Assembly: GCF_009176725.1 (NCBI RefSeq)
Contig: NZ_AP020337.1
Span: 5,754,001 to 5,818,000 of the forward strand
Source: Pseudomonas sp. KUIN-1
Lineage (GTDB): Bacteria; Pseudomonadota; Gammaproteobacteria; Pseudomonadales; Pseudomonadaceae
Reading direction: 5' to 3'
DNA: 64,000 bases
Shown here: one piece after another, positions 7,331 through 16,221 of the stretch
Layout of the letters: each line of letters opens with the position of its first letter
How positions within the stretch are numbered: position 1 is the first letter of the stretch
Translations under genes and position numbers: made by a program
Notes under the pieces: generated by a model
The model's database searches: none
The model's input: only the letters and a program-made list of their open reading frames with translations
Told to the model about the DNA's origin: nothing

Positions 7331-7885
7331 ACCGGGGTATTCGTGTAGGCGCAACCACTCCTCCCGCGTCATCTCCCAGACTTCCACCTCGAACCGTCCG
7401 CCAACAAACTCGCCCTCCTGCGTGCTCACCTTGCGCATGCCTTCGCTGATTGAGATGCGCCGCGAGGCTTCATTGGGGGCGGCTTTGGGCACTTGCATCA
7501 GGGGCATGCCCATCACGTCGAACCACTGTCGATTGATCGCGCGGCAGGCCTCTTTCATGTAGCCGTGGCCTTGCCAGTCCGGGTGCAGCCAGAAGCCGCG
7601 GTTGTTGCCGGGATGGGTCATCAGGGTGATGCTGCCGATGATCTCGTGGGGCGCGCTCTGCAGGCGGATCATCCAGTGCCATTCGGTGCCGTTTGCTATG
7701 GCGGGCAGTGCGACGTCCTGAATGTAGCGCAGCGCACCGTCCTGTGGATAAGGCCAGGGGACGCGGTTGTTCAGGTAGCGCACGATGTCCCATAGCGGGA
7801 AGCGTTGCTGAACCGCAGGCGCATCCTCGAGCTGAAGTGGCGTCAGCAGCAGACGCTCGGTGTGCAGCGTGGGGGTGATGGTCAT
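7316..7885 (-). CDS. GNAT N-acetyltransferase, RimJ/RimL type
   Basis: About 189 residues. The start HTERLLLTPLQLEDAP is the hallmark N-terminus of RimJ/RimL-like acetyltransferases, followed by the core strand IGSITLMTHPGNNRGFWLHP and an acetyl-CoA region (QGHGYMKEA). I prefer ATG 7885 because AGGGA precedes it with good spacing; ATG 7903 is in frame without a site. The family acetylates amino groups of ribosomal proteins or small molecules; the substrate here is unknown. The last residues (HEYPGQGAL) coincide with the junction to the truncated gene on the left, so the native C-terminus may have been altered. The protein is cytoplasmic and soluble. Confidence 0.82.
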   Translation of the reverse strand: MTITPTLHTERLLLTPLQLEDAPAVQQRFPLWDIVRYLNNRVPWPYPQDGALRYIQDVALPAIANGTEWHWMIRLQSAPHEIIGSITLMTHPGNNRGFWLHPDWQGHGYMKEACRAINRQWFDVMGMPLMQVPKAAPNEASRRISISEGMRKVSTQEGEFVGGRFEVEVWEMTREEWLRLHEYPGQGAL

Positions 7886-8009
7886 GACGATGTCCCTGTT
7901 CATCGAACGATGCTCACTGGATGAACGGTCCCATATGCCGGGGATTTAAGTCGAACTGCCGGCTGCAGGTGGGGGTCTATCCTGCATCTTTTATACATCG
8001 GAAACCCCA

Positions 8010-8540
8010 GTGCCCAGAATCATTACGGATCAGACACCCCAAAGTGTGGTGGATGAGCAGCAGGTCAAATTGTTTGGCTCGCCCAAGGAACGGCTGGATT
8101 TTTATCGACGCGAAATTCATTACGAAACCACCAACCTCTCCAACCGCACCAACGCCTATTTGTCGGCGCAGTCATTCCTGGTGATAGCTTATGCATCGTC
8201 GATGGCCAACATGAACACGGCCTGGGGCGCGATGTTTACGCTGGTTGTGCCGCCGATGCTCGCCTTGCTGGGGCTGCTCAGTACGCTGTTCGCCTGGCCG
8301 GGTATTCGGGCGGCGTGCGACATCATCCAGCACTGGCACCACAAACAGGCGCAACTGCTGCTCAGCGAGCCGGTCATCGGGCTGACTTATGACGATTCGC
8401 CGCTGTTCAGCGATTGGGAATCCAGCGAAACCGGGCCGAAAAAGTCCTTGCTGTTCTCCAAGCGCAGTCCTTGGCTGTTCAGCTTTTTCTGGGTATTCCT
8501 CGGCGGTTTCGCGGTGTTTGTTCAGTTGATTGCGGACTGA
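8010..8540 (+). CDS. Hypothetical two-transmembrane-segment protein
   Basis: 176 residues starting at GTG 8010. Residues about 10-55 are hydrophilic and helical (KERLDFYRREIHYETTNLSN). Two hydrophobic segments follow at about 56-100 (SFLVIAYASS, then TLVVPPMLALLGLLST), and a C-terminal one ends the chain (FSFFWVFLGGFAVFVQLIAD). The layout, a cytoplasmic helix then closely spaced membrane helices, recalls SLATT/Pycsar-TM-type membrane modules of defence systems, but no signature is clear enough to assert that. No cyclase or other partner gene lies beside it. It stands alone between a divergent acetyltransferase and the porin gene. Function unknown. Confidence 0.6.
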   Translation: MPRIITDQTPQSVVDEQQVKLFGSPKERLDFYRREIHYETTNLSNRTNAYLSAQSFLVIAYASSMANMNTAWGAMFTLVVPPMLALLGLLSTLFAWPGIRAACDIIQHWHHKQAQLLLSEPVIGLTYDDSPLFSDWESSETGPKKSLLFSKRSPWLFSFFWVFLGGFAVFVQLIAD

Positions 8541-8600
8541 GTCAGGTGCGGCCCTGTCATGTTCTTTGGCGTGACTGACAGACTTGGGATGGGTAGATGT

Positions 8601-8775
8601 GACGGAGAGCGTCAGGGAAGGTATGCCCACGCTGGAGCACGAACGGTGTTTCAGTCATGCATTTTCGGCGATCATCCAGCCCTCTTCGCGAACAAGTTCG
8701 CTCCCACGGCCTCCGGCCAGAATCAAAAGCAGACTTGTATAGCGATGAGCGCTGGAGCATGGGCACGATCAGGAT
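8601..8775. repeat. Pseudomonas dispersed intergenic repeats (REP-like plus GAGCGTC-type)
   Basis: Contains GACGGAGAGCGTC with TATGCCCACGCTGGAGCACG, then TTCGCGAACAAGTTCGCTCC followed by ACGGCCTCCGGCCAGAATCA. A second element with nearly the same sequence and inverted internal order lies at 12930-13067. These are multi-copy intergenic repeats of the P. syringae type located downstream of oprD. Confidence 0.7.
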
Positions 8776-8811
8776 TCAGGCGACGGTCTTTGTCAGGCCG
8801 CCGCCCTCGGA

Positions 8812-10086
8812 TCAGAAAATGTTGATCGGGTAGTCCACGAAGATGCGTGTCTCGTTGCCTTCGCTATTGTAGGCCTGTGCATCGTCCGAGACCCGCAGGA
8901 ACGAGTTGCGCAGGCGGAGCGAGAGGTCTTTGGCCGGGCCGCTCTGGACCACGTAAGTCAGCTGGCTGAATATCTCGCGTTCCGTGCCGTCGCCGCTGCC
9001 TGCGGTGCCATCGTCGATGTTGTCGCCGCGTACGTAGGCAGCCTTGTAGCTAAGGCCAGGCAGGACCAGCCCGGACAGGTCGACGCCATAGGCCGCCTGC
9101 CAAGAACGTTCGTCCTTGCCGTTGAAATCGGACCAGTAGGAGTTGGCGAGGTAGATGGTGTTACCGCCATCACCAAAACCGCCATCGTTGCGATAGCCTC
9201 CGTAGGCGTAACCCATGTCACCGGTGCTGCGCTGATGCGCCAGGGTGAAGGAGTGGATGCCCACGGCCCAGGTTGCGGCCAGGCTCCAGATCTTGTTGTC
9301 ACGCGCGTCGCTGGCAGTGAAGTCTTTATCCAGTCGGGTCTTGTAGCCGTTGAAGTCGAAGGTCAGCGACTGGTCTTGCGGCAGTGCGAAGACATAGTTC
9401 AGGTTCAGGTACTGCTTCTTGAACACGTCTTCGTTGTCCGAGGCATAGAAAGCGGCGCTGAACTCATCGGTGAATTTGTAGCTGGCGCCGTAGACGTTGA
9501 TGCTCTTCAGGTCACCACTGTCGCGACCTTCCGCGCTCTTGCGCGCTTCCTGGGTGAAACGCCCGGCGACCACTTCCAGCCCCTCGATCTCTTTGGAGGT
9601 GATCAGGGTGCCGGTGTAGCTTTCCGGCAGCAGACGGGAGTTGTCGTAGTTCAGTACCGGCAATTGCGGCATCTGATCGCCGTATTTGATGACGGTATTC
9701 GAGAAGCGCGCTTTTACCGCTGCGCCTGCACGGGACAGGTCATCGGCAGCCGCGCCGCTGTCGCCCTGCTTGAAGAAGTCGATGCCGCCATTGCCACTGC
9801 GGCCCTTTCCGCCATCAAGGCGAATGCCGTACAGCGCAAAGGCGTCGACGCCCACGCCAACCGTGCCCTGAGTGAAACCGGACGCGAAGGTGCCCATGAA
9901 GGCCTGGCCCCATTCGGATTTGTCTTCACGGTCGTTTTTGAAGTCGCGATTGATGTAGGCGTTTCGCAGGTTGACGTTCAGGCTGCTGTCTTCGACAAAG
10001 CCCTTCGAATCGGCCTGCCCCTGGGCCATGGCCTGACTGGCGCTGATGATGCCCAAAGCGAGCATGCCCATACGTGTGTTAAGCAT
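8812..10086 (-). CDS. OprD-family outer-membrane porin
   Basis: About 424 residues from ATG 10086 (MLNTRMGMLALG), chosen because AAGGA stands upstream; a start 21 bp earlier has no site. A signal peptide ends at about SQAMAQ. The mature chain shows the OprD signature: an N-terminal acidic stretch (GFVEDSSLNVNLRNAY, then NRDFKNDREDKSEWGQAF), alternating beta-strand pattern and the C-terminal strand ending in aromatic-Ile-Phe (FVDYPINIF). These 18-stranded porins import small substrates such as basic amino acids, carboxylates or peptides; the substrate of this one is not evident. The neighbouring agmatine genes make an amine or amino-acid substrate plausible but unproven. Confidence 0.9.
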   Translation of the reverse strand: MLNTRMGMLALGIISASQAMAQGQADSKGFVEDSSLNVNLRNAYINRDFKNDREDKSEWGQAFMGTFASGFTQGTVGVGVDAFALYGIRLDGGKGRSGNGGIDFFKQGDSGAAADDLSRAGAAVKARFSNTVIKYGDQMPQLPVLNYDNSRLLPESYTGTLITSKEIEGLEVVAGRFTQEARKSAEGRDSGDLKSINVYGASYKFTDEFSAAFYASDNEDVFKKQYLNLNYVFALPQDQSLTFDFNGYKTRLDKDFTASDARDNKIWSLAATWAVGIHSFTLAHQRSTGDMGYAYGGYRNDGGFGDGGNTIYLANSYWSDFNGKDERSWQAAYGVDLSGLVLPGLSYKAAYVRGDNIDDGTAGSGDGTEREIFSQLTYVVQSGPAKDLSLRLRNSFLRVSDDAQAYNSEGNETRIFVDYPINIF

Positions 10087-10304
10087 TTTGTCTTCCTTGT
10101 TCTGCAAATGACATGCGCTGTGGCGGCCAATGGCCGTCTGGCTTCCCGCCTCTGGTCAGGCGGTGGAGCGCCGCACGAGGTCATCGCAGTGGACTACGAA
10201 GCACGTACAGGGGGTGGAGCCACAGGCAGTGGGGCGCGAATCCTAGTTCGGGTGCCTGGGGGTGTCAAACGTGTGGATGGCCGGGGCCAGGTCTGGTGTA
10301 TTGC

Positions 10305-10511
10305 TTAATCTGTCAGCACGCGCGCCAACGCTTCGAATTCGGCATCGTTGAACAGGCCTGCCGGATAGCGCTGCAGCAGCATGGCGCGAACGTCCGGTCT
10401 GGCTTTCACGGGCCTGGTCGTCCTTAACCAATCCGCCACTCGCTGGCGTGCCTCGTTACTGAGCGAAGCAGAAAAACCACGAACTCGCTGTTGGCTCATA
10501 CCTGCATTCAT
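10305..10511 (-). CDS. Small conserved hypothetical protein
   Basis: About 68 residues, best start ATG 10511 with AAGAGG upstream (ATG 10532 and 10499 are also in frame). The sequence MNAGMSQQRVRGFSASLSNE is followed by a helical region (EARQRVADWLRTTRPVKARP) and ends with DAEFEALARVLTD. It has no membrane segment, signal peptide or recognised domain. The basic N-terminal half and two predicted helices are compatible with a small nucleic-acid- or protein-binding protein. It lies between oprD and the agmatine genes on the same strand, 220 bp from each, and is probably a separate unit. Confidence 0.55.
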   Translation of the reverse strand: MNAGMSQQRVRGFSASLSNEARQRVADWLRTTRPVKARPDVRAMLLQRYPAGLFNDAEFEALARVLTD

Positions 10512-10648
10512 AACGAAAACCTCTTGATTCATGAGGGGCTAAATCTACTGATGCCATGTGACAGTCAAGCTAAGAAAACGGGTTTTCGCCAGTGGAATTT
10601 AGGATAACTGCCGATAAATCTGATGAACTTAGTTATAAAGTAACGCAT

Positions 10649-10674
10649 AAAAAAGCCCATCTGATGATGGGCTT
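10649..10674 (-). terminator. Rho-independent terminator after aguA
   Basis: The stem AAGCCCATC / GATGGGCTT with loop TGAT is followed on the minus strand by TTTTTT. It lies about 60 bp past the aguA stop codon and closes the aguB-aguA unit. Confidence 0.85.
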
Positions 10675-10731
10675 AATACAGCACAAACGGGACCAACTAT
10701 CCAGTTGTTAGATACAACTAGTTACTAAGCA

Positions 10732-11838
10732 CTAGTGCTTGTGAGGCGCTGGCTGTTGCTGTGTCAGGCAGTGGATATTGCCCCCGCCCAGCAGCAATTC
10801 ACGGCCTGGCGCCATTACCACCTCATGCTCTGGAAACAGCTTTTGCAGGATCTCGCGGGCCTTTCCGTCCATCGGATCGTCGAAACTCGGCGCAATGATG
10901 CCGCCGTTGACGATCAGAAAATTCACATACGACCCGGCCAGACGCACCGAAGGGTTGCGTTCCTGGCTGCCATGCACCTGATCGACGCCCGCACATTCTT
11001 CTTCTGTGGCGAACAATGGGCCGGGAATCGGCATTTTATGCACGATAAACGCACGCCCCTTGGCATCCCGAGTGTTTTCCAAAATACTCAATGCCGCATG
11101 GCAGCGTGAGTAGTTGGGGTCTTCGGGATCATCGGTCCAGGCCAGTAACACCTCGCCCGGACGGATGTAGCAGCAGAAGTTATCCACATGTCCGTCGGTT
11201 TCGTCGTTGAACAGGCCTTCCGGCAACCAGATGATTTTATCCACAGCCAGGTAATCGCCGAGGATCGTTTCGATCTGTTCGCGGGTCAGGTGCGGATTGC
11301 GGTTGCGATTGAGCAGGCACTCTTCGGTGGTGATCAGCGTGCCCTCGCCATCCACGTGGATCGAGCCGCCTTCGAGGACGAAGCCTTCAGTGGCGTAGCG
11401 CGGGCAGCGCTCGATTTCGAGTACTTTGCCGCCCAGCTGCGAATCGAGATTCCACGGCGCATACAGGCCGCCATCGAAGCCGCCCCAGGCATTGAATTCC
11501 CAATTCACGCCGCGCACTTCGCCACGGTCGTTGATGACGAACGTCGGCCCGCTGTCGCGCACCCAGGCATCGTTGCTGCTCATTTCCACAACCCGGATGT
11601 TCGGCATGTCCAGCCGCGCACGGGCGTTGTCGTATTGTGCAGCCGACACAGCCACCGTGACCGGCTCAAAGCGGGCGATGGCCTTGGCGATGGCAACGTG
11701 GGCAGCCTGCGCGGGCTTGCCACCCAGGCGCCAGTTGTCCGGGCGCTCGGGCCAGACCATCCAGACCTGGGTTTGCGGTGCCCATTCGGCCGGCATGTGG
11801 AAACCGTCGGCGCGTGGCGTGCTATTGAGCGTGGTCAT
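10732..11838 (-). CDS. aguA: Agmatine deiminase
   Basis: A 368-residue member of the agmatine/peptidyl-arginine deiminase family, converting agmatine to N-carbamoylputrescine and ammonia. Diagnostic segments are GFHMPAEWAPQTQVWMVWPE near the N-terminus, the substrate region VLEGGSIHVDGEGT, NRNRNPHLTREQIE, and the catalytic Cys357 in GGGNIHCLTQQQ close to the C-terminus. The length is that of the family. It is 5 bp downstream of aguB in an evident two-gene operon, so the two enzymes carry out consecutive steps from agmatine to putrescine. A terminator follows. No aguR regulator lies next to it. Confidence 0.96.
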   Translation of the reverse strand: MTTLNSTPRADGFHMPAEWAPQTQVWMVWPERPDNWRLGGKPAQAAHVAIAKAIARFEPVTVAVSAAQYDNARARLDMPNIRVVEMSSNDAWVRDSGPTFVINDRGEVRGVNWEFNAWGGFDGGLYAPWNLDSQLGGKVLEIERCPRYATEGFVLEGGSIHVDGEGTLITTEECLLNRNRNPHLTREQIETILGDYLAVDKIIWLPEGLFNDETDGHVDNFCCYIRPGEVLLAWTDDPEDPNYSRCHAALSILENTRDAKGRAFIVHKMPIPGPLFATEEECAGVDQVHGSQERNPSVRLAGSYVNFLIVNGGIIAPSFDDPMDGKAREILQKLFPEHEVVMAPGRELLLGGGNIHCLTQQQPAPHKH

Positions 11839-11843
11839 GGCGA

Positions 11844-12722
11844 TCAGGACTCCAGCGAACCGTCGAGGGTCTTCACCGCGCCGTACAGGTTAGGACGGCG
11901 ATCACGGAACGTACCCCAGGCACTGCGGATGTGCTCCAGCTCGTCCAGGTCGAAGCTGTGGACCAGCACGCCTTCTTCGGTTTCGTTGAGCTCGGCGACT
12001 TTTTCACCGAACTGGTTGGCGATGAACGACGAACCGTAGAAGGTGATGTCGTAGCCGTCCTGCTCTTCGTTGCCAATGCGGTTGCTGGCAATCAGCGGCA
12101 TCAGGTTCGCGCCGGCGTGACCTTGCTGCACGCGCTGCCAATGGTCGCGCGAGCTGATGGTCTTGTCATGCGGCTCGCTGCCGATGGCAGTCGGGTAGAA
12201 CAGAATTTCCGCGCCCTGCAACGCCATGCTGCGCGCGCACTCCGGGAACCACTGATCCCAGCAGATACCGACGCCGATTTTCGCATAACGGGTCTGCCAG
12301 ACCTTGAAGCCGGTGTCGCCCGGGTTGAAGTAGTACTTTTCGTGGTAGCCAGGGCCGTCCGGGATGTGGCTCTTGCGGTAGATGCCCAGGTTGCTGCCGT
12401 CTGCGTCGATGATCGCGATGCTGTTGAAACGTGCACGCCCTGCCAGCTCGAAGAAGCTGATCGGCAAGACGACCTGCAGTTCTTTGGCGATTTTCTGGAA
12501 GTGCTTGATTGCGACGTTGGACTCGAGGGTGGTCGCCAACTGCAGGTAGTCCGGGTTCGGCTTCTGGCAGAAGTACGGGGTTTCGAACAATTCCTGAATC
12601 AGGATGATCTGGGCGCCCTTGGCGGCAGCTTCACGTACCAGCTTTTCAGCGGTCTCGATGTTGGCTTCCAGATCCCAGGAGCAGGCCATCTGGGTAGCAG
12701 CGACAGAAACGATACGGCTCAT
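11844..12722 (-). CDS. aguB: N-carbamoylputrescine amidohydrolase
   Basis: A 292-residue nitrilase-superfamily enzyme that hydrolyses N-carbamoylputrescine to putrescine, CO2 and ammonia, the second step of the agmatine route. The catalytic triad is visible: Glu44 (QELFETPYF), Lys117 (YRKSHIPDGPGY) and Cys154 (GVGICWDQWFPE). The chain runs almost colinear with known AguB proteins. It is the first gene of the aguB-aguA operon, with ATG 12722 and a GGAG-type site upstream (CTGGAGATATTTTC). The preceding 200 bp are AT-rich and probably hold the promoter. Confidence 0.96.
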   Translation of the reverse strand: MSRIVSVAATQMACSWDLEANIETAEKLVREAAAKGAQIILIQELFETPYFCQKPNPDYLQLATTLESNVAIKHFQKIAKELQVVLPISFFELAGRARFNSIAIIDADGSNLGIYRKSHIPDGPGYHEKYYFNPGDTGFKVWQTRYAKIGVGICWDQWFPECARSMALQGAEILFYPTAIGSEPHDKTISSRDHWQRVQQGHAGANLMPLIASNRIGNEEQDGYDITFYGSSFIANQFGEKVAELNETEEGVLVHSFDLDELEHIRSAWGTFRDRRPNLYGAVKTLDGSLES

Positions 12723-12929
12723 GAAAATATCTCCAGGGGCGGTTGCAAAGGACTTATCACCATAGCAGACAGGCGATGACGATTATGAACGTCTTTATAG
12801 CGGATATAAATCGGTATTAAAAGCTTATAATTTGCTTATCATGAATTTATTTGTAGATTTTACCGATATTAATCTGCTTAAGACTCATGACCGCGCTCAT
12901 TCCTACGAGCTGGGTGTGACGCGACGGCC

Positions 12930-13067
12930 CTTCGCGAACAAGTTCGCTCCTACGGCCTTCGGCCAGAATCAAGAGCAGATCCGGGTATGGCGGTAGTGCC
13001 CCGTCAGGCACCACCTATCGTGCCCATGCTCCGCGTGGGTATGCCGTTCTGGACGCTCTGCGTCCTC
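12930..13067. repeat. Pseudomonas dispersed intergenic repeat, second copy
   Basis: CCTTCGCGAACAAGTTCGCT and ACGGCCTTCGGCCAGAATCA repeat the REP-like part of 8686-8735, followed by CGTGCCCATGCTCCGCGTGG, whose reverse complement matches the GAGCGTC-type part of the 8.6-kb copy. It fills most of the 344-bp gap between aguB and the kinase/aminotransferase gene; the left part of that gap (12723-12925) is AT-rich and probably promoter DNA of aguB. Confidence 0.7.
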
Positions 13068-15979
13068 TATTCCAGTTCGCGCAGCACCTTCGATACGTTG
13101 TCGACGAAAAAGTCCACGCTTTGCCGGGTGGTGCACATCGGGGGTTTGATTTTCAGGATGTTCAGGTAGTCGCCGGTCGGCTGCATGAAAATGCCCAGCT
13201 CACGCAGGCGCTCGCACAGGCGCGCGGTTTCTTCTGTGGCGGGTTCCAGGGTGTGGCGGTCGCGGACCAGTTCCATGCCCAGATAAAAGCCCATGCCGTG
13301 CACCGCGCCCACCAGCGGATGTATATCGGCCAGGGCCTGCAGCCGCGCCTTGAAGTGGTCGCCCACGATCCGGGCGTTGTCCCAGAGTTTTTCCTCCTCC
13401 ATGACATCCAGCACCGCCATGCCGATCCGGCAACTGACCGGACTGCCACCGGATGACGAGAAGAAATAGCCCTCGGCCTCCAGCGCCTCGGCAATCTCAC
13501 GGCGGGTGATCACCGCGCCCAGCGGATGGCCGTTGCCCATGCCTTTGGCCATGCTGATGATGTCCGGCACCACGCCCTGCTCTTCGAAGCCCCAGAAGTG
13601 ATGACCCAGCCGGCCATAACCCACCTGTACCTCATCGGCAATGCACACGCCACCCACCGCGCGGACCTTCTGATACACCTGTTGCAAATAGCCCGGCGGC
13701 AGGGAAATCCCGCCCGCATTGCCATACACCGGCTCGCAGATGAAGCCCGCCACCTGCCGTTGCTGCTCAGCCAGCGTGGCAAGGGCCTGATCGACACTGC
13801 GCACGTACTCAGGCGCACTGTCCGCGCCCCTGAACGGCCCGCGATAGGTGTTGGGCGCGGTGACCGGATGCACCCAGTCCGGGCGCGTGCTGAGCGCCTG
13901 CGGGTTGTCGGCGATAGAGGTTGAAATGGCATCGGTGGCCACCGACCAGCCGTGATACGCCTCCAGCACACTGAGCATGTCGCGACCACCGCTGTAAGCC
14001 CACGCCAGCCTGATCGCTAGATCGTTGGCCTCGGTGCCGCTGTTGACCAGAAACACGCGATCCATGCCCTCGGGGGCCAGCTTGAGCAGGCGCTCGGAGA
14101 ACTCGGCGATCGCCGCATAATGAAAACGCGAGTTGGTGTTGAGCAACGACCACTGGCGCGCCGCCTCGTGAGCCATGCGCGGATGGCCATGACCGAGAAC
14201 GGCGACGTTATTGAGCATGTCCAGGTAGGAGCGGCCCTGCATGTCGATCAGGTGGTTACGCCAGCCGCGCTCGATCTGCGGCGGGGCCTGGTAGTAGTGC
14301 TTTTGCGAGCGGGCAAAGCTGGCATCACGGCGCGCCAGCAATTGCGCGGCGTCCTGCAAGGCTGGCGCGTCACAATCAAAACCGAGCAGGGCCGACGGCG
14401 ACGGGCACACTGCGCGCCAGGCATCTGCCCAGGTCGGTGTGCTGAACAGCGGCGGGCTGAGGTCCGGCGCGGTACATAATTGCAGCAACAGCGAGCCACC
14501 ACCCTGCCCAATCAACGTACCCGTCGCTACCTGACCCTGCAGCGAAGCCTCCGGCAACACACCCCACAGCTTCAAACTGATGCGCTCGCCGACCAACAGC
14601 ACCGCAGCATCGGCCGTCAGCCGCAAGGTGCCCTCGAACGGCGCATGCAGCGGCGTTGCTGCGGGCACATGCAATTCGACGTGCAGCGCAAAGGTCTCCG
14701 GCTCGCTGGCGCAGTCAGGCAAGGTGCGTGACAGACGGTATTCACCGAACCGACTGGCTGCCAGACCCCTGTCCCCGGCCGCTTGCGACAGCAAGTATTC
14801 ATCGATGCCGCTCTGCTCCCAGTTGCCTGCCACAAAGTGCTCGCTGAGCACGCCCAGATCCACCAGCACCGGCTGAAGCCCCGCCAGGCTGGGCAACAAC
14901 GGCGAATAGACAGGTTGCTCGACAGTCGGCAGGTCCAGACCCACCGCGCGCAGAATGGCGGCTTCCATCAGCGCCATCGGCACCGAAGTGGCGACGTCGA
15001 AAATGTTCCATTCGCCGGCAAGGTTGGCCTGGATATACGCATTGCCAGGCTCGACGCTGGCCTGCTGTTCGCTGCTGAGCACAAGCACTGCGGATCGAGC
15101 GACGATCAGCGGCCAGAGCGCCTGCAATTCCTCGATCTTCAGCGGATTGAGGGCGTGATAGGCAGCAATGGCCGGGAGGATGTACAGCGGGTCGCCCTCG
15201 GCGTGGTGCAGCAGCGCCGCGCAGGTCACCGACAGGTCGGCCACTCGCCAGGTACTGAGCAGATCGCCGAAATCAATCAGCCCCTGCAAGTGCCACGGGT
15301 GCCCCGCCTCACGCCGCCAGACTGCGTTGTGCTCGGAGATGTCCAGATGCACTGCCTGTATCGGCAGTGCGGCAATCAATGGCAACAGACGGCGATGAGC
15401 CTGCTCACCGGCTTCGATCAGACAGGCGCGGGCGTCGGCATCCTTGATCACCGGCAGCAGGTGCTTGATCAACGCGTGGGCGTGGCGCGGGTCCCACTGC
15501 AGAATGCGCTGCAGACCGGGGTGGTCGAAATCGGCCAGCGCAATATCCACATGGGCACACAGTTCGCCCAGCTCGACCACGATGTCACGGCCCAGGTGCT
15601 CGACATGCCCCAGCGATTGCCCGTCGATGAACTCAAGCAGACGCACATGCACCGCCTGCCCGTCGATGTCGACCGACAGTAACTGTTCGGTGTCGATGGC
15701 ACGGATCACGCCCGGCACCTTGACCGTACTGTGGCCGGCCAGATGATGCAACGCCGCGTGCTGGGCGTTCAGCTCGTTGGTCGAATACGCCCCGTGGCAG
15801 ATTTTCAGCACATAACGCCGCGTGCCGGTATCCAGCAGAAAGTTGCGATCCTGCTGGCTGCCCAGCGCTTTCAGGGTGCCGCTCAGCCCGTAGTGCTGCG
15901 CGAGCAATTGCAGCGCCTGGTCCGCGCTGACCTCGGGGCAAGGCAGACTGGACCGGCGGATGAGCGTGGCAAGCGGCAT
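13067..15979 (-). CDS. APH-type kinase / M23-like / class III aminotransferase-fold fusion protein
   Basis: About 970 residues; ATG 15979 (MPLATLIRRSSLPC) follows CGAGG. Three parts: an N-terminal aminoglycoside-phosphotransferase-like kinase (about 25-300) with the Brenner motif HLDISEHN; a middle M23-like beta domain (about 400-540); and a C-terminal PLP-dependent class III aminotransferase fold (about 545-970) with SGTEANDLAIRLAW and the PLP lysine in MAKGMGNGHPLGAV. In animals the related kinase (hydroxylysine kinase) and phospho-lyases (ETNPPL, PHYKPL) are separate proteins working in sequence, and bacterial fusions of this type helped link them. A kinase plus phospho-lyase on an amino alcohol or hydroxylysine is therefore a reasonable inference, not proven here. 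Confidence 0.85.
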   Translation of the reverse strand: MPLATLIRRSSLPCPEVSADQALQLLAQHYGLSGTLKALGSQQDRNFLLDTGTRRYVLKICHGAYSTNELNAQHAALHHLAGHSTVKVPGVIRAIDTEQLLSVDIDGQAVHVRLLEFIDGQSLGHVEHLGRDIVVELGELCAHVDIALADFDHPGLQRILQWDPRHAHALIKHLLPVIKDADARACLIEAGEQAHRRLLPLIAALPIQAVHLDISEHNAVWRREAGHPWHLQGLIDFGDLLSTWRVADLSVTCAALLHHAEGDPLYILPAIAAYHALNPLKIEELQALWPLIVARSAVLVLSSEQQASVEPGNAYIQANLAGEWNIFDVATSVPMALMEAAILRAVGLDLPTVEQPVYSPLLPSLAGLQPVLVDLGVLSEHFVAGNWEQSGIDEYLLSQAAGDRGLAASRFGEYRLSRTLPDCASEPETFALHVELHVPAATPLHAPFEGTLRLTADAAVLLVGERISLKLWGVLPEASLQGQVATGTLIGQGGGSLLLQLCTAPDLSPPLFSTPTWADAWRAVCPSPSALLGFDCDAPALQDAAQLLARRDASFARSQKHYYQAPPQIERGWRNHLIDMQGRSYLDMLNNVAVLGHGHPRMAHEAARQWSLLNTNSRFHYAAIAEFSERLLKLAPEGMDRVFLVNSGTEANDLAIRLAWAYSGGRDMLSVLEAYHGWSVATDAISTSIADNPQALSTRPDWVHPVTAPNTYRGPFRGADSAPEYVRSVDQALATLAEQQRQVAGFICEPVYGNAGGISLPPGYLQQVYQKVRAVGGVCIADEVQVGYGRLGHHFWGFEEQGVVPDIISMAKGMGNGHPLGAVITRREIAEALEAEGYFFSSSGGSPVSCRIGMAVLDVMEEEKLWDNARIVGDHFKARLQALADIHPLVGAVHGMGFYLGMELVRDRHTLEPATEETARLCERLRELGIFMQPTGDYLNILKIKPPMCTTRQSVDFFVDNVSKVLRELE

Positions 15980-16221
15980 GGAGAACCTCGTTGTTGTTGT
16001 CAGGCCCGGGCTCAATGAGCAAGGCGTGATGGGCAGTCGCGCAACTGTAGGGGCATTGACTATAGGGGGATTGCACTGTGCGACCAATCCGCACCTGCAC
16101 CTCAGGTCGGAAATAAGCCGGAGTTTTATTCAACCGCCTGCTCGGGTTTAATGGTTCGATCCTGTCATACGCGCTCAAGCGCTATGCTGCATTACTCCAG
16201 AACACACAAGAAGGTCAGTTC

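Noticed and set aside
9235..10308. Plus-strand open frame opposite oprD
   Set aside because: Shadow of the porin gene; no plausible start signal or recognisable domain.
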